Assembly: GCF_002937115.1 (NCBI RefSeq) | Contig: NZ_NHRY01000032.1 | Span: 1-45,525 of the forward strand | DNA: 45,525 nt | From: Rhodopila globiformis | Lineage (GTDB): Bacteria; Pseudomonadota; Alphaproteobacteria; Acetobacterales; Acetobacteraceae | Direction: 5' to 3' | Shown: positions 1 to 8,617 of the stretch, piece by piece | Layout of the letters: the number at the start of each line of letters is the position of its first letter | Numbering within the stretch: the stretch's first letter is position 1 | Made by a program: the position numbers and the translations under genes | The notes under the pieces: generated by a model | What the model saw: the letters and a program-made list of their open reading frames with translations, nothing else | The model's database searches: none | Told to the model about the DNA's origin: nothing

Positions 1-96
1 GTTGTTCGCAGCGGTCACGCCAACGGACCCCGGACGGCCCGGCAAATGGTCCTTGATCCGCTCCCACTGGTCGTCGCGCAAGGCATGTCGATGCAT
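1..96 (-). CDS. IS5-family transposase, N-terminal fragment (runs off window edge)
   Basis: Reading the minus strand from the ATG at 96 gives 32 residues beginning MHRHALRDDQWERIKDHLPG, the typical start of IS5-group transposases, whose N-terminal region precedes the DDE nuclease. A Shine-Dalgarno-like GGAGAGG lies a few bases upstream. The reading frame is open to the window edge, so intactness cannot be judged. The terminal inverted repeat is probably within about 100-130, but the other end is outside the window. Confidence 0.75.
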   Translation of the reverse strand, partial: MHRHALRDDQWERIKDHLPGRPGSVGVTAANN

Positions 97-251
97 CGGT
101 CAGCCTCTCCAAAGCTGACTGCCTATGCATCGAAGAACCGGGGCTGCTGGAATCGGGAAGCCGCTTGTTGATCAACGATTCCGCCGCACTGTTGCAGCCC
201 AGACTCACTCGGCTGGCTCCAATTGACGACACGCCCTAGCTTGGCCGTCAC

Positions 252-391
252 GCTGTTCTTAGTGGCTTGGTGTCTTTGTGTTGAAGCAGCAGAAGAAACC
301 GCACGGGCCTGTCCGTGTCCCACGGGCACCGTCCGTGCTGCTACAACCGATGGCTTTAACACAAAGACACTAAGCCACTAAGAATAGCAGC
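252..391. repeat. Palindromic repeat, family E
   Basis: Arms at 252-287 and 352-391 are inverted copies over about 36 bases (TTCTTAGTGGCTTGGTGTC against its complement with TTAGTGTC), with a 64-base centre that holds further GC-rich complementary words. No convincing gene lies in 97-546. The 79-residue frame crossing this element on the minus strand is explained by the repeat. Confidence 0.8.
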
Positions 392-546
392 GTCTTGCGG
401 CGCCCGGGAATGCTCCGATCCGCCGGAGCGATACGATCGGCAACGCCGCGAGCAGGAACACGCCCTGCCAGCAAGGTACGAAACGGCATCATAGAGCAGT
501 TATTCAGGCTCGATGCTTGAGTTAGCGCCTATGGGAAGCCGCGTTG

Positions 547-1032
547 CTATCGCCCGGCAAACGGCGCGAACGCCTCGGTCAGCACCTCATAGATCGGCCG
601 CTTGAACCCGACCGCCAGCGCCGGCAGCGCCGGCAGCGGAACCCAGCGCCAGGCGTCGAACTCGGGATGCGGGTCGAGGTCCAGCCGGATCTCGGCATCC
701 TCGCCCAGGAACCGCATCGCGAACCAGCGCTGCCGCTGGCCACGGTACTTGCCGCGCCAGGCAATCCCCAGCAGGTCCGGCGGCAGGTCGTAGGTCAGCC
801 AGTCCGGATGCTCGCCGATGATCGCGACGTTGCGGGTGCCGATCTCCTCCTCGAGCTCGCGCAGGACGGCGGCGCGAGGGTCCTCATTCGCGTCGATGCC
901 GCCCTGCGGCAGTTGCCAGCCGCCGGCCGGACCCTCGGCATACGGCATGTCGGCGCGGCGGGCGACGAACACCAAACCGTCGCGGTTGAACAGAACGGCG
1001 CCGACATTGGGCCGGTAAGGCAGATCCGTCAC
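547..1032 (-). CDS. rppH: RNA pyrophosphohydrolase RppH (Nudix)
   Basis: The 161-residue protein matches RppH in length and composition. It is expected to remove pyrophosphate from the 5' triphosphate end of mRNA and so start 5'-end-dependent decay; it acts in the cytoplasm. The Nudix box is complete: G44, E50, then RELEEEIG at 58-65, which supplies the metal-binding glutamates. The N-terminus YRPNVGAVLFNRDGLVFVAR is typical of the RppH/IalA group. The start overlaps the end of the upstream deacetylase gene by 4 bases, so it is the last gene of the ctpA - deacetylase - rppH operon, an order usual in alphaproteobacteria. Confidence 0.95.
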   Translation of the reverse strand: MTDLPYRPNVGAVLFNRDGLVFVARRADMPYAEGPAGGWQLPQGGIDANEDPRAAVLRELEEEIGTRNVAIIGEHPDWLTYDLPPDLLGIAWRGKYRGQRQRWFAMRFLGEDAEIRLDLDPHPEFDAWRWVPLPALPALAVGFKRPIYEVLTEAFAPFAGR

Positions 1033-2141
1033 TTGTTCCCATCCTGTTTGACCGGTGGCTGAACCAGGGCACTGACCGGCGCCAGGATCAGCCCGTTGTC
1101 AAGCAGCGTTTTGCTCCACGCCGCGATATGCTCCAGAGTCTTTTGCCGCGGCACCGCGACCAGCCCCAGCGCCGACCCCTTGTCCCGCGCCAGCTTCGCC
1201 AGTTGCGCCAGCCGCGCGTCCAGGCTGGCGTCATCGGCCGGATCAGCGTCCACCGCCACGTCGATCGAGCGGTTCCACGCCAGCGGCAGGCCCGGCTGCC
1301 CCGGCCGCGCATCGACGAACAGCAGGCCGCGTTTGGCCAGCTCGGCCAGCATGACGTCCCGCTGTTCCGGCTCGTCCATCAGCCGCTCCCCACGCATCGG
1401 CCCGAGTGCATCGGTAACGCCGGCATAGCCGGCGAGGCGCGACAGCACCCAGCGCAGGCGCTTGACGTTGTCCTGCGGCGGCAGCGCCGGCATCAAGGCG
1501 TGGTGGTTGTCCGGATCGTTCATCGGGAAGCCCTGCGGCTCCATCGGGACGGACAGCAGATACTCATGCTCGGCCAGGCGGGCGGCCACCAGCAGTTTGT
1601 CGAGGTTGCCGGCATACGGCGAAATCGCCAGGGTGGCGGCGCCGGGCAGGGTCTGGATCGCTGCCATGCTGTCGGCTTGGTTCATGCCGATCCCGGCGAC
1701 CAGGATGCCGACGCGCGGCCGGGTGGTGGTTGGGTCGAAGCCGGCGGCATAGACGTGCATCGGCGCACGGCCATCGACGGCGATGCAGGGCAGGGAGCGG
1801 CCCGGCGCCGCGGGGTCTGGCTCCGACAGCGCCGGATCGGGATCAGCCACCGGGCCGGGGGTATCGCGGCCCGGCCGCCGTTCCCGGGGCACCGCCTCAC
1901 CGGCTGGCCTGACGGCCTGATCGGGGTGGACGACCCGGGGCGGCGGCGCCACCTGCGGCGGCCCGGCTGCTGCCTGCCGCTGTTGCTTCGCCGCTGCCTG
2001 CTGCGGCTGCTGCGTCGCCGCGGGCGGACCCAGCGACTGCAGCACGACGGCGCCCAACCCGAGCGCCGTCAGTACCAGAAGCCAGAACCGGCCAAGGCCA
2101 CGCCAACCCGCCAGGAAACCCTGCCGCGCGTTGACCGCCAT
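1029..2141 (-). CDS. Divergent polysaccharide deacetylase family protein (YibQ-like)
   Basis: A 370-residue protein with an N-terminal membrane anchor (about 15-37, FWLLVLTALGLGAVVL), a low-complexity Ala/Pro/Gln linker to about 110, and a C-terminal domain of the divergent polysaccharide deacetylase family. The usual paired Asp after the first strand is absent (VGILVAGIGMN), so catalysis by the canonical NodB mechanism is doubtful. Family members lie next to CtpA and EnvC and are presumed to act on the envelope; the substrate is unknown. The gene begins 11 bases after ctpA ends and overlaps rppH by 4 bases. Confidence 0.88.
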   Translation of the reverse strand: MAVNARQGFLAGWRGLGRFWLLVLTALGLGAVVLQSLGPPAATQQPQQAAAKQQRQAAAGPPQVAPPPRVVHPDQAVRPAGEAVPRERRPGRDTPGPVADPDPALSEPDPAAPGRSLPCIAVDGRAPMHVYAAGFDPTTTRPRVGILVAGIGMNQADSMAAIQTLPGAATLAISPYAGNLDKLLVAARLAEHEYLLSVPMEPQGFPMNDPDNHHALMPALPPQDNVKRLRWVLSRLAGYAGVTDALGPMRGERLMDEPEQRDVMLAELAKRGLLFVDARPGQPGLPLAWNRSIDVAVDADPADDASLDARLAQLAKLARDKGSALGLVAVPRQKTLEHIAAWSKTLLDNGLILAPVSALVQPPVKQDGNK

Positions 2142-2152
2142 GGCCGCGGTGT

Positions 2153-3544
2153 CTAGTTGGCCGAGGCGCTTTTCTGCGCCGCCATCGCGTTGACCACCGC
2201 CAGGCCCTGCTGCAACTGGAAGTCCGTCGCGTCCGGCTTGGCCGGGTCGAACTTCGGGAAGCCCTCGGGTGGCTTGTTGGGGATCTGCTTGACGATCGCC
2301 GGCAGGTCGGTGCGCGGCGGCGCCACCTGCGTCGTGCCGCCGGCGTTGCTCAGTGCGCGGCTGTAATCGGCCTCATACTCGCCCCCGAAGTCGCCGCGCG
2401 CTTCCCGCGTCTCCTGCACCTTGACATCGGGCGCGATCCCTCGTGCCTGGATCGAGCGGCCGGAGGGCGTGTAGTAACGCGCCGTGGTCAGTCGCATCGC
2501 GCCGTTGCCGGGCAGCGGGATCACCGTCTGCACGGAACCCTTGCCGAAGCTGCGGGTGCCGACCAGCACCGCGCGGTGATGGTCCTGCAGCGCGCCGGAG
2601 ACGATTTCCGACGCCGAGGCCGAGCCGCCGTTGATCAGCACCACCATCGGCGCGCCATTCAGGATGTCGTCGCCCTTGGCGTCCCAGCGCTGGCTGTCCT
2701 CGGGGTGGCGGGCGCGGGTGGAGACGATCTCACCCTGGTCGATGAAGTCCGACGCCACGGCCACCGCCTGGTCGAGCAGCCCGCCCGGGTCGTTGCGCAG
2801 ATCCAGGATCAGGCCGCGCAGGTGGCCGTTGTTCTCCGCCTTCAGCTTTTTCACCGCCTGCTTGATGCCGGCGTCCGCCTGTTCGGTGAACTGGCTCAGC
2901 CGCACGTAGCCGATGTCGTTCGGCTCCATCCGCGACTTCACCACCTGGATGTGGATGGTCTCGCGGATCAGCGGCACCTCGATGGGGTTGTCCACGCCCT
3001 GGCGCTTCAGCGTCAGCACGATCTTGGAATTCGGCGGGCCGCGCATCTTGTCCACCGCGTCGTTCAGCGTCAGGCCGATGACCGACTTGCCGTCCAGCGC
3101 GGTGATGATGTCGCCCGGCTTGATGCCGGCGCGCGCGGCGGGCGTGTCGTCAATCGGCGAGACGACCTTGATGACGCCCTTGTCCTCGCTGACCTCGATG
3201 CCAAGGCCGCCGAACTCGCCCTTGGTCTGGATCTGCATATCCCTGAACGCCTTGGCGTTCATGTACGAGCTGTGCGGGTCGAGCCCGGTCAGCATGCCGT
3301 TGATCGCGTTTTCGATCAGTTCCTTGTCGTCGACCGGATCGACGTACTCGGCGCGGACCCGCTGCATCACGTCGCCGAACACCTTCAGCAACTGGTACAT
3401 GTCGGTGTGGCTGCTGTCCTGGGCCAGTGCCAGGCCCAGCGAGCCGGCACCCAGGGTGTTCAAGGCCGGGCCGGCGGCCAGGCCCGCGACGAAGGCGGTT
3501 CCGATCAACAAGCCATAGCGCCAGTAACGCGCGCGGAAATCCAT
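2153..3544 (-). CDS. ctpA: Carboxyl-terminal processing peptidase, S41 family (CtpA)
   Basis: The 463-residue periplasmic serine protease has an N-terminal signal or anchor (about 11-30), a PDZ domain at about 108-185, and an S41 core with the NGGSASASE motif (Ser about 310) and the partner Lys in SFGKGS (about 335). CtpA-type proteases cleave C-terminal tails of periplasmic proteins, often murein hydrolases and their regulators, which fits the EnvC-type gene in this cluster. The start at 3544 was chosen over upstream frame extensions because AAGGGAAAG lies just in front and the signal sequence follows directly. Confidence 0.95.
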   Translation of the reverse strand: MDFRARYWRYGLLIGTAFVAGLAAGPALNTLGAGSLGLALAQDSSHTDMYQLLKVFGDVMQRVRAEYVDPVDDKELIENAINGMLTGLDPHSSYMNAKAFRDMQIQTKGEFGGLGIEVSEDKGVIKVVSPIDDTPAARAGIKPGDIITALDGKSVIGLTLNDAVDKMRGPPNSKIVLTLKRQGVDNPIEVPLIRETIHIQVVKSRMEPNDIGYVRLSQFTEQADAGIKQAVKKLKAENNGHLRGLILDLRNDPGGLLDQAVAVASDFIDQGEIVSTRARHPEDSQRWDAKGDDILNGAPMVVLINGGSASASEIVSGALQDHHRAVLVGTRSFGKGSVQTVIPLPGNGAMRLTTARYYTPSGRSIQARGIAPDVKVQETREARGDFGGEYEADYSRALSNAGGTTQVAPPRTDLPAIVKQIPNKPPEGFPKFDPAKPDATDFQLQQGLAVVNAMAAQKSASAN

Positions 3545-4049
3545 GCGTTCTTTCCCTTCGGCGCCGCGGACCCGGTCCGGGCGCATGATCAGCCTTCCAA
3601 GGATCGGAGAGCGGACCTGATGAGAGCCATTGACGTTCACGCAATTCTCACCCGGCAGCCGTGCCCTCGTCCAGTGTTGATTTCGTAAGTTTGTAACATG
3701 CGGGTGCGATGCTCGCACGGTACCGCGTCCGTGCGGCACCTGGAGCGGTTATTCTGCATCAGGCCCAGAGGCATTATCCTGCTGCCATGAAAATGCGGGT
3801 CCGCAGGGTCATCGCCTCTCCGTCATGGCCGGGCGTGTCCCTACCGCATGCAAACATCCTGGAAACAACTGCAAAACCAGGCGCTCGCCCGGTGCCCGGG
3901 ACCGTTGCCGCTCTGTCGCGGCGGCGCCGTTTGGCTGGCAAGCGGCCGGCCGAGGGTACGCAGGGACGCGGCGCCGTGGCGTGCGTCGCTCGCACATCCG
4001 GTGTGGGGCATCCTGCCCATCGGGATGGGGCGGGATCGGGTCTGCCGCC

Positions 4050-4236
4050 GCAATCAAGCGGACACGGAGTTCCATGGTGTTTGCACGGCGTTTCACGGAG
4101 GAAGTGGATATTGCGCTTCGCGCGAAGCGCCTGAAATCATCGAACGCTGCCACAGGGGCGACCATGTTGGGGGCACCCCGGACGACTCCGTGAAACTCCG
4201 TGCCAACCCCGTGTAACCCCGTGTTCGCTTGATTGC
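4050..4236. repeat. Palindromic repeat, family D
   Basis: Inverted arms of about 52 bases begin GCAATCAAGCGGACACGG at 4050 and end CGTGTTCGCTTGATTGC at 4236, with scattered mismatches. Each arm contains degenerate CACGGAGTT-like units. The centre holds a perfect 18-base palindrome, GCGCTTCGCGCGAAGCGC. Confidence 0.8.
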
Positions 4237-4286
4237 TGCCGGTGAAACCGGCACAGGCCGTGACAGTATGAGGCATGGCTGCAGCG

Positions 4287-4401
4287 GACCGTTTCCGAAA
4301 TCTGTGCATCCCGTAGGGCGTGTTCCGGCCATCCGCGCTGCGACGGCGGGGGTGGATGGCCGGGACACGCCCTACGGGATGCACACATCTTGGAAACGGT
4401 C
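4287..4401. repeat. Palindromic repeat, family C copy 1, with flanking inverted module
   Basis: The inner arms at 4308-4334 and 4354-4380 (GTAGGGCGTGTTCCGGCC and its complement) enclose a 19-base asymmetric core, GCGCTGCGACGGCGGGGGT. Outside them GGACCGTTTCC at 4287 pairs with GGAAACGGTCC ending near 4401, so the palindrome is layered. The core has the same orientation as the copy at 40781 and the opposite one to the copy at 19081. Confidence 0.82.
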
Positions 4402-4420
4402 CGCCGCTGCGTTTCCCTTT

Positions 4421-4500
4421 CGTCATGGCCCGGCTTGTCCGGGCCACCTATTCCAGCACTTGTGCCGCGACAGGTGGCCCGGACAAGCCGGGCCATGACG
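4421..4500. repeat. Palindromic repeat, family A copy 1 (core inverted relative to flanks)
   Basis: Perfect 29-base arms (4421-4449 and 4472-4500; CGTCATGGCCCGGCTTGT, CCGGGCCACCT) flank a 22-base core that begins ATTCCAGCAC and ends TGCCGCGAC. The sequence outside both arms, about 50 bases to the left and 100 to the right, is nearly identical and in the same orientation as around copy 2 at 21858, but the core is reversed. Confidence 0.9.
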
Positions 4501-5004
4501 ATGGGGGAACGCTCTCGGCGCCCAGGCAAGCACTTGATTTTACGGTCATTTCCGACTCGTTTCCAGGATGTGTGCATTGCGTAGGGACACGCCCGGCCAT
4601 GACGGAGGGGCAACGGCAGAAGGGCAACGCCGGCTGTCATTTTCACCCATCGTGGGACCCGCGGGCGGACTGGGGGGACTGCAGCGATAACGCTGTATCG
4701 CGCCAGCCATGCCAGGTCTGTATTCGAGCATGCAGGTGTGGCGATTGCCGGTTGTTTCCGGCAGAATGCCGCCATTCAAACCGATCAGGCGGGTGGCCGA
4801 TGCGCTTGACGTCACTAATGACTATCTGCCGAAGGGCGCCGCCGGCGAAGCCGCCGGGGCGAGGTCCGAGGATCGCGGGTTGCTCAAGCGGTTCCAGGCA
4901 ATCGAACGCCTGCCCACATGAGGACACGCATGTCGTCAGGCCCCCCGGAACGCCTTCCTGACCAGGCGGCAGAGTCAGACCCTCGCGCGCTGACGGAGGC
5001 ACCC

Positions 5005-5265
5005 ATGCCCGATACCCAGACCCTGTTGGAGAAAATCCAGGCGTTGCCGGCCGAGCAGCTCGGCGAGGTCGAGGATTTCATTGACTTCCTGACCGCGCGG
5101 AACCGGCGGCTGGCGGCGATGGACCGTTTTCTGGCGGTGGCGCCGGCTCTGGAGGCCGCCGGCGTGCCGCCAGTCACCGAGGACGAGATCATGGCCGAGG
5201 TCAGGGCCGCGCGGACCGAAAGGCGGGCGCGCCAGACCGGAAGTGGCGATGCGGATCGTACTTGA
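5005..5265 (+). CDS. Antitoxin of a VapBC-like pair (DUF2281-like)
   Basis: An 86-residue acidic protein starting MPDTQTLLEKIQALPAEQLG with the EVEDFIDFLTARN segment typical of DUF2281-type antitoxins, which bind and silence a PIN-domain RNase partner. GGAGG at 4995-4999, 5 bases upstream, selects the ATG at 5005 over the earlier in-frame ATG at 4918. It overlaps the downstream PIN gene by 17 bases, the usual translational coupling in such pairs. Its neighbour appears inactivated, so it may survive as an orphan antitoxin. The pair sits inside the insertion that separates envC from ctpA, consistent with acquired DNA. Confidence 0.75.
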   Translation: MPDTQTLLEKIQALPAEQLGEVEDFIDFLTARNRRLAAMDRFLAVAPALEAAGVPPVTEDEIMAEVRAARTERRARQTGSGDADRT

Positions 5266-5671
5266 TACGAATGTCGCCTTGTCGGCGCTGCTCTGGCGCG
5301 GCACACCCTATCGGCTGATTGAGACCATCCGCCGCCAGACCGGACATCGCCTGTTCAGCAGCGCGGCGCTGCTAGCCGAGCTGGCCGATGGGTTGACCCG
5401 ACCTGTTGCGTCCAAACGCCTCGCGGCGTTTGGGTAGACTGCCGAGGCGGTTCTGGCCGACTATGTCGGCTTCGTCGAAATGGTGGCACCGATCGCGGTT
5501 CCGGCGGTAGTCGCGGCCGATCCGGACGATGATCACGTCATCGCCGCTGCCGTCGCCGCCGAAGCGGACCTGATCGTCACCGGCGACAGCGACTTACTGG
5601 TGCTTGGCCACCATGGCGACATTCGCATCGTCACCCCCGCCGAGGCCATCGCCCGGATCGGCGTGTCGTAG
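5249..5671 (+). pseudogene. PIN-domain toxin interrupted by an in-frame amber codon
   Basis: The frame starts MRIVLDTNVALSALLWRGTP, the first strand and first acidic residue of a PIN-domain RNase, and runs to TAG at 5435-5437. Without a frame change it resumes TAEAVLADYVGFVE and continues through AADPDDDHVIAAAV and VTGDSDLL, which carry the other PIN acidic residues, to the stop at 5671. Family members often read GLTAEE or similar here, so TAG most simply comes from a Leu TTG by one substitution. The two parts together have the normal length of about 140 residues. Readthrough by a suppressor is possible but not supported by anything seen here. Confidence 0.8.
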
Positions 5672-5762
5672 GGCGGGTAAGACTGATTCATGGCGGGCCG
5701 GGACTGACCGGCGCGTCTTTCGGTTTTTCCCGCCCGGCGATGCGACGACCAGCGCCGTCGAT

Positions 5763-7070
5763 TCAACTGCTGGCCCGCAGCCACGGCGCCGGGTTTATCG
5801 GCTGCCCGTCGTGCCGCAGTTCCACATACAGCGCCGGGCGCCCCGTCGTCGATCCCGGTTCCCAGTTCGGCATCACCCCCACTGGCTCGCCGGCGACGAT
5901 GGCCTGGCCCAGCCGGACGTCCAGGTGGTCGAAGCCGGACAGCACGACATGGTAGCCGCCGCCGCAATCGACGATCAGCAGCAGGCCATAGCTGCGGAAC
6001 GGCTGGGCGAACACCACCCGGCCGCCGCACGGGGAGATCACGTGCGCCCCCGGCGGCGCGTGGTATGACAGGCCGGTGGCCGGGCCGCCGTCGGTCTGCT
6101 CGCCCCAGCTTCGCACCACCACGCCGATGACCGGCGGCTGCAGCTGCCCGTGCGGCCCGGCGCCACCCGACAGCGAGCCGGCCGATCGGCCTACCTGTGC
6201 CACACGCTCGCGCGCGGCCTGGGCGTCGGCCAGGCGCTGGCGGGCCGCCTGGGTCTCGGCGGCGCGTTTGTCGCGTTCGGCGCGGGCGGCCTGTTCGCGC
6301 GCGCGGGCCACGGCACGGGCGGCTTCCGCGCGCGCCCGGGCCTCCTCGGCACGGCGCTGCGCTTCCAGCGCGGCCAGGACCGAGCGCAGGGTGTCCATGC
6401 GGGCCGCGGCGGCGGCCGCCTGGCTGGCGGCCTGGCTGGCCTGTTGCTCGGCCGCCGACTGCTGCGCATGGGACGCGGCGATCTGCTGGTCCAGCGCGTC
6501 GGCCTCGCGCTTCTGCGCCGCCTCGGCCTCGGCGAGGCGCGGCTGTTCCGCGCGCAGGGCCTCGGTCGCGGCGTCCAGGTCCGCCTGGTCGCGCTTCAGC
6601 GCTTCCGCCTCGGTTTCCAGCTGGCGCGACAGGCCTTGCAGCACCAGCACGCCGCGCACCGCCGATTCCGGCGGCGCCGGCACCGCCAGCAGGGTCTCGG
6701 CCGGGAACAGCGACAGCCGCTCGATCAGCGGCAGCAGCGGCTGCATCGCCTGGCCGCGCTGCTTCAGGCGCTGCTCGGCGTCGCGGCGGCGCTGCGCCAG
6801 GGCGTCGATCCGCGCCGCGGCGTCGGCGGTCGCCGCCTCGGCCAGGCGCAGCTTCGCCGCCGCATCCGCCAGCGCCTGCGCCAGCCGCAGCGACTCGGCC
6901 GCGGCGCGCGCCGCGCGGTCGGCGGCCTCTTTCTGCGCGGCGAGCTGCTCGGCGTTCTGCCGCTGGGCGTCCTGTAGGGCGCGCCGGGTCTCCTCTTCCT
7001 TCTTTCCCGTGGGCGAGGCGGCATGCAAAACCGCCGGCGCGAGCAGCAGCCCGGCCAGCACCCACGCCAT
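5763..7070 (-). CDS. envC: Murein hydrolase activator EnvC family protein
   Basis: A 435-residue secreted protein: signal peptide 1-18, a long Ala/Gln/Glu/Arg-rich coiled coil (about 25-300), and a C-terminal M23/LytM domain (about 325-430). The LytM metal site is degenerate: where active enzymes have HxxxD this reads GLSYHAPPGAHV, and HxH is replaced by FDHL. That matches EnvC-type activators, which switch on amidases at the septum rather than cutting murein. In related genomes envC lies directly upstream of ctpA; here 2.2 kb separates them. A methyltransferase gene lies 86 bases upstream on the same strand. Confidence 0.9.
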   Translation of the reverse strand: MAWVLAGLLLAPAVLHAASPTGKKEEETRRALQDAQRQNAEQLAAQKEAADRAARAAAESLRLAQALADAAAKLRLAEAATADAAARIDALAQRRRDAEQRLKQRGQAMQPLLPLIERLSLFPAETLLAVPAPPESAVRGVLVLQGLSRQLETEAEALKRDQADLDAATEALRAEQPRLAEAEAAQKREADALDQQIAASHAQQSAAEQQASQAASQAAAAAARMDTLRSVLAALEAQRRAEEARARAEAARAVARAREQAARAERDKRAAETQAARQRLADAQAARERVAQVGRSAGSLSGGAGPHGQLQPPVIGVVVRSWGEQTDGGPATGLSYHAPPGAHVISPCGGRVVFAQPFRSYGLLLIVDCGGGYHVVLSGFDHLDVRLGQAIVAGEPVGVMPNWEPGSTTGRPALYVELRHDGQPINPAPWLRASS

Positions 7071-7156
7071 GCCTGTACGATCGCACCGAATCGCCGATCT
7101 CCCGCCGATGTGCCGGCACGTTTCAGCAGGTATCGGGCCTGCGGTTCAAGCGGTTC

Positions 7157-8611
7157 TCATTGGTTGACCACAATCGGCTCATGCATGCGCAATACCGCCG
7201 GAGCCGGGCCCCGCAGCACCATCTCGTTGCCCAGCACCACGTCGAGATGCAGCGCGCACTGTCCCGCGGCGGGATGCAGGCCGTCGAACAGCAGCTCGGC
7301 GTCGAGGCCGCTGCACAGGGCATTGAACGGATGGTACAGCCCGGCGCGGTTTATCACCTCGTGCACATCCGGGCGCGGCCGCCAGACGGGGGCGTGGCGG
7401 GTCATGCCGTCCAGCGTGACGCGCACCCATTTCACGTCGGTGTTGGCCAGGCACCATCCCCCGAGTTTCAGCGCGACGCCCTGCGGCGTGTCGGACGCCA
7501 GCAGTTCGAGCGACCAGCGCGGTGGCGGGCCGCCCACCACCGACTCGGCGCCGGCAAAGCCGATCGGCGGCGGCTTGGGGCGGGCGGTGAACACGGTTAC
7601 CTCCGGGCCCGCGGCCTTGGTCAGCCACAGCAGCGTGGCGGCCGAGGCATCCTGCCGCCCGAGCAGACCGAAATACGGCTGCCCGGCCGAGGCGGCCAGC
7701 GGCACGGTGGCGGTGATGAACGCCTCGGACAGGTTGGCGGCCTCCAGCAGGCGCCGCAGGGACCGCGCGCCCACCGGATCGGGGTCGAGCGGAATCGCCT
7801 CGGCGGTGGCGAAGCCGACTTCCCGCCCGAGGTCTTCCAGCGTCTCGCTGTCGAACAGGTGCTTCTGCTCGAGCCCGGCCAGGAACGCGGCATCGCCCTG
7901 ATGCGCCAGCAGCCGCCGGGATCGCCCCAGGAGGCCGGCGGCGCCGTGAATCTCGTTGGGCCATGCGCCGTCGCGGGCGAAACATTGCACCAGGGCCTCG
8001 GCCAGGGCGTGGCAGACCGCTTGGCGGTAGCGCCGGTTGGGGACGACGAACCACGCCCGGCCGCGGGGCTTCAGCGCCCGGTGCACCATGGCCAGGAAGC
8101 CGCGGAGGTCGCCGATCTGCCCCAGCAGATCCGTGCCGAAGACGGTGTCGGCGACGGCGTCGCGGATCGCGTTCTGGTGGCCGCTCAGCGTGGCGAATGC
8201 GATCTCGGCCTCGGCCAGCGGAGACAGCCGGTGGCGGCAGGCCCGCACGTTCCGCATGGCCGTGTCGACGGCGAGCAGGCCGCGCATCGGCTGGCCGGAA
8301 ACCAGCGCCCGGGTCATCTGGCCGATGCCGCAGCCGATCTCCAGCACCTGGCCGAGATAGTCCGGCCAGCGCCTCCCGGCGGCGCCGCGGATCTGCGCCG
8401 GCAGGTCGCCGATGGCCGCTTCGCCGAACGCCGGATCGACGCCCCAGCGCTGCGGGTCGGTGGCCGCGATGGCCTGGCCGCCGACGAAATCGGCGATTCC
8501 GTCCACCACCGGGATGTCGCGACCGCAAGCCGTGCAGCGCAGCAGGGCCGGGGCGGCCGATGTCAGGCGGCCCTGGCAGGCGGGGCAGTGCAGCCAGTCC
8601 GGCAGGGTCAT
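7157..8611 (-). CDS. Zinc-ribbon class I SAM-dependent methyltransferase
   Basis: The 484-residue protein opens with a short zinc ribbon (CPACQGRL ... CTACGR, about 8-31) like the Trm112-type segment fused to some methyltransferases. A Rossmann methyltransferase fold follows, with motif I VLEIGCGIGQMT (about 88-99) for S-adenosylmethionine binding. The region after about residue 330 is not assigned; it looks beta-rich and could bind a substrate. The gene starts 6 bases after the crotonase gene ends, so the two are probably co-transcribed. The substrate cannot be read from sequence. Confidence 0.82.
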   Translation of the reverse strand: MTLPDWLHCPACQGRLTSAAPALLRCTACGRDIPVVDGIADFVGGQAIAATDPQRWGVDPAFGEAAIGDLPAQIRGAAGRRWPDYLGQVLEIGCGIGQMTRALVSGQPMRGLLAVDTAMRNVRACRHRLSPLAEAEIAFATLSGHQNAIRDAVADTVFGTDLLGQIGDLRGFLAMVHRALKPRGRAWFVVPNRRYRQAVCHALAEALVQCFARDGAWPNEIHGAAGLLGRSRRLLAHQGDAAFLAGLEQKHLFDSETLEDLGREVGFATAEAIPLDPDPVGARSLRRLLEAANLSEAFITATVPLAASAGQPYFGLLGRQDASAATLLWLTKAAGPEVTVFTARPKPPPIGFAGAESVVGGPPPRWSLELLASDTPQGVALKLGGWCLANTDVKWVRVTLDGMTRHAPVWRPRPDVHEVINRAGLYHPFNALCSGLDAELLFDGLHPAAGQCALHLDVVLGNEMVLRGPAPAVLRMHEPIVVNQ

Positions 8612-8617
8612 GCCGCG

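Larger units (their letters stand above)
3821..4604. repeat. Outermost layer of a nested palindrome cluster between ctpA and the TA pair
   Basis: The left half (3821-3866: CGTCATGGCCGGGCGTGT, CCTAC, then ATCCTGGAAAC) is matched in inverted orientation by the right half (4559-4604). Both halves carry the private variant CCTGGAAAC, where other copies in the window read CTCGGAAAC, which suggests they are partners. Families D, C and A sit inside. The gap 3545-5004 has no gene; its open frames come from the repeats. Confidence 0.7.

Noticed and set aside
4421..4500. CRISPR-like repeat
   Set aside because: Copies are dispersed, single and palindromic, with no spacer array and no cas genes.
3774..4961. 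Several overlapping 70-210 residue frames on both strands
   Set aside because: They translate the palindromic repeats, and the same peptides recur wherever the repeats do.
5435..5437. Stop-codon recoding (pyrrolysine or similar)
   Set aside because: No recoding machinery or stem-loop is visible, and the surrounding gene family has a plain Leu or similar at this point.
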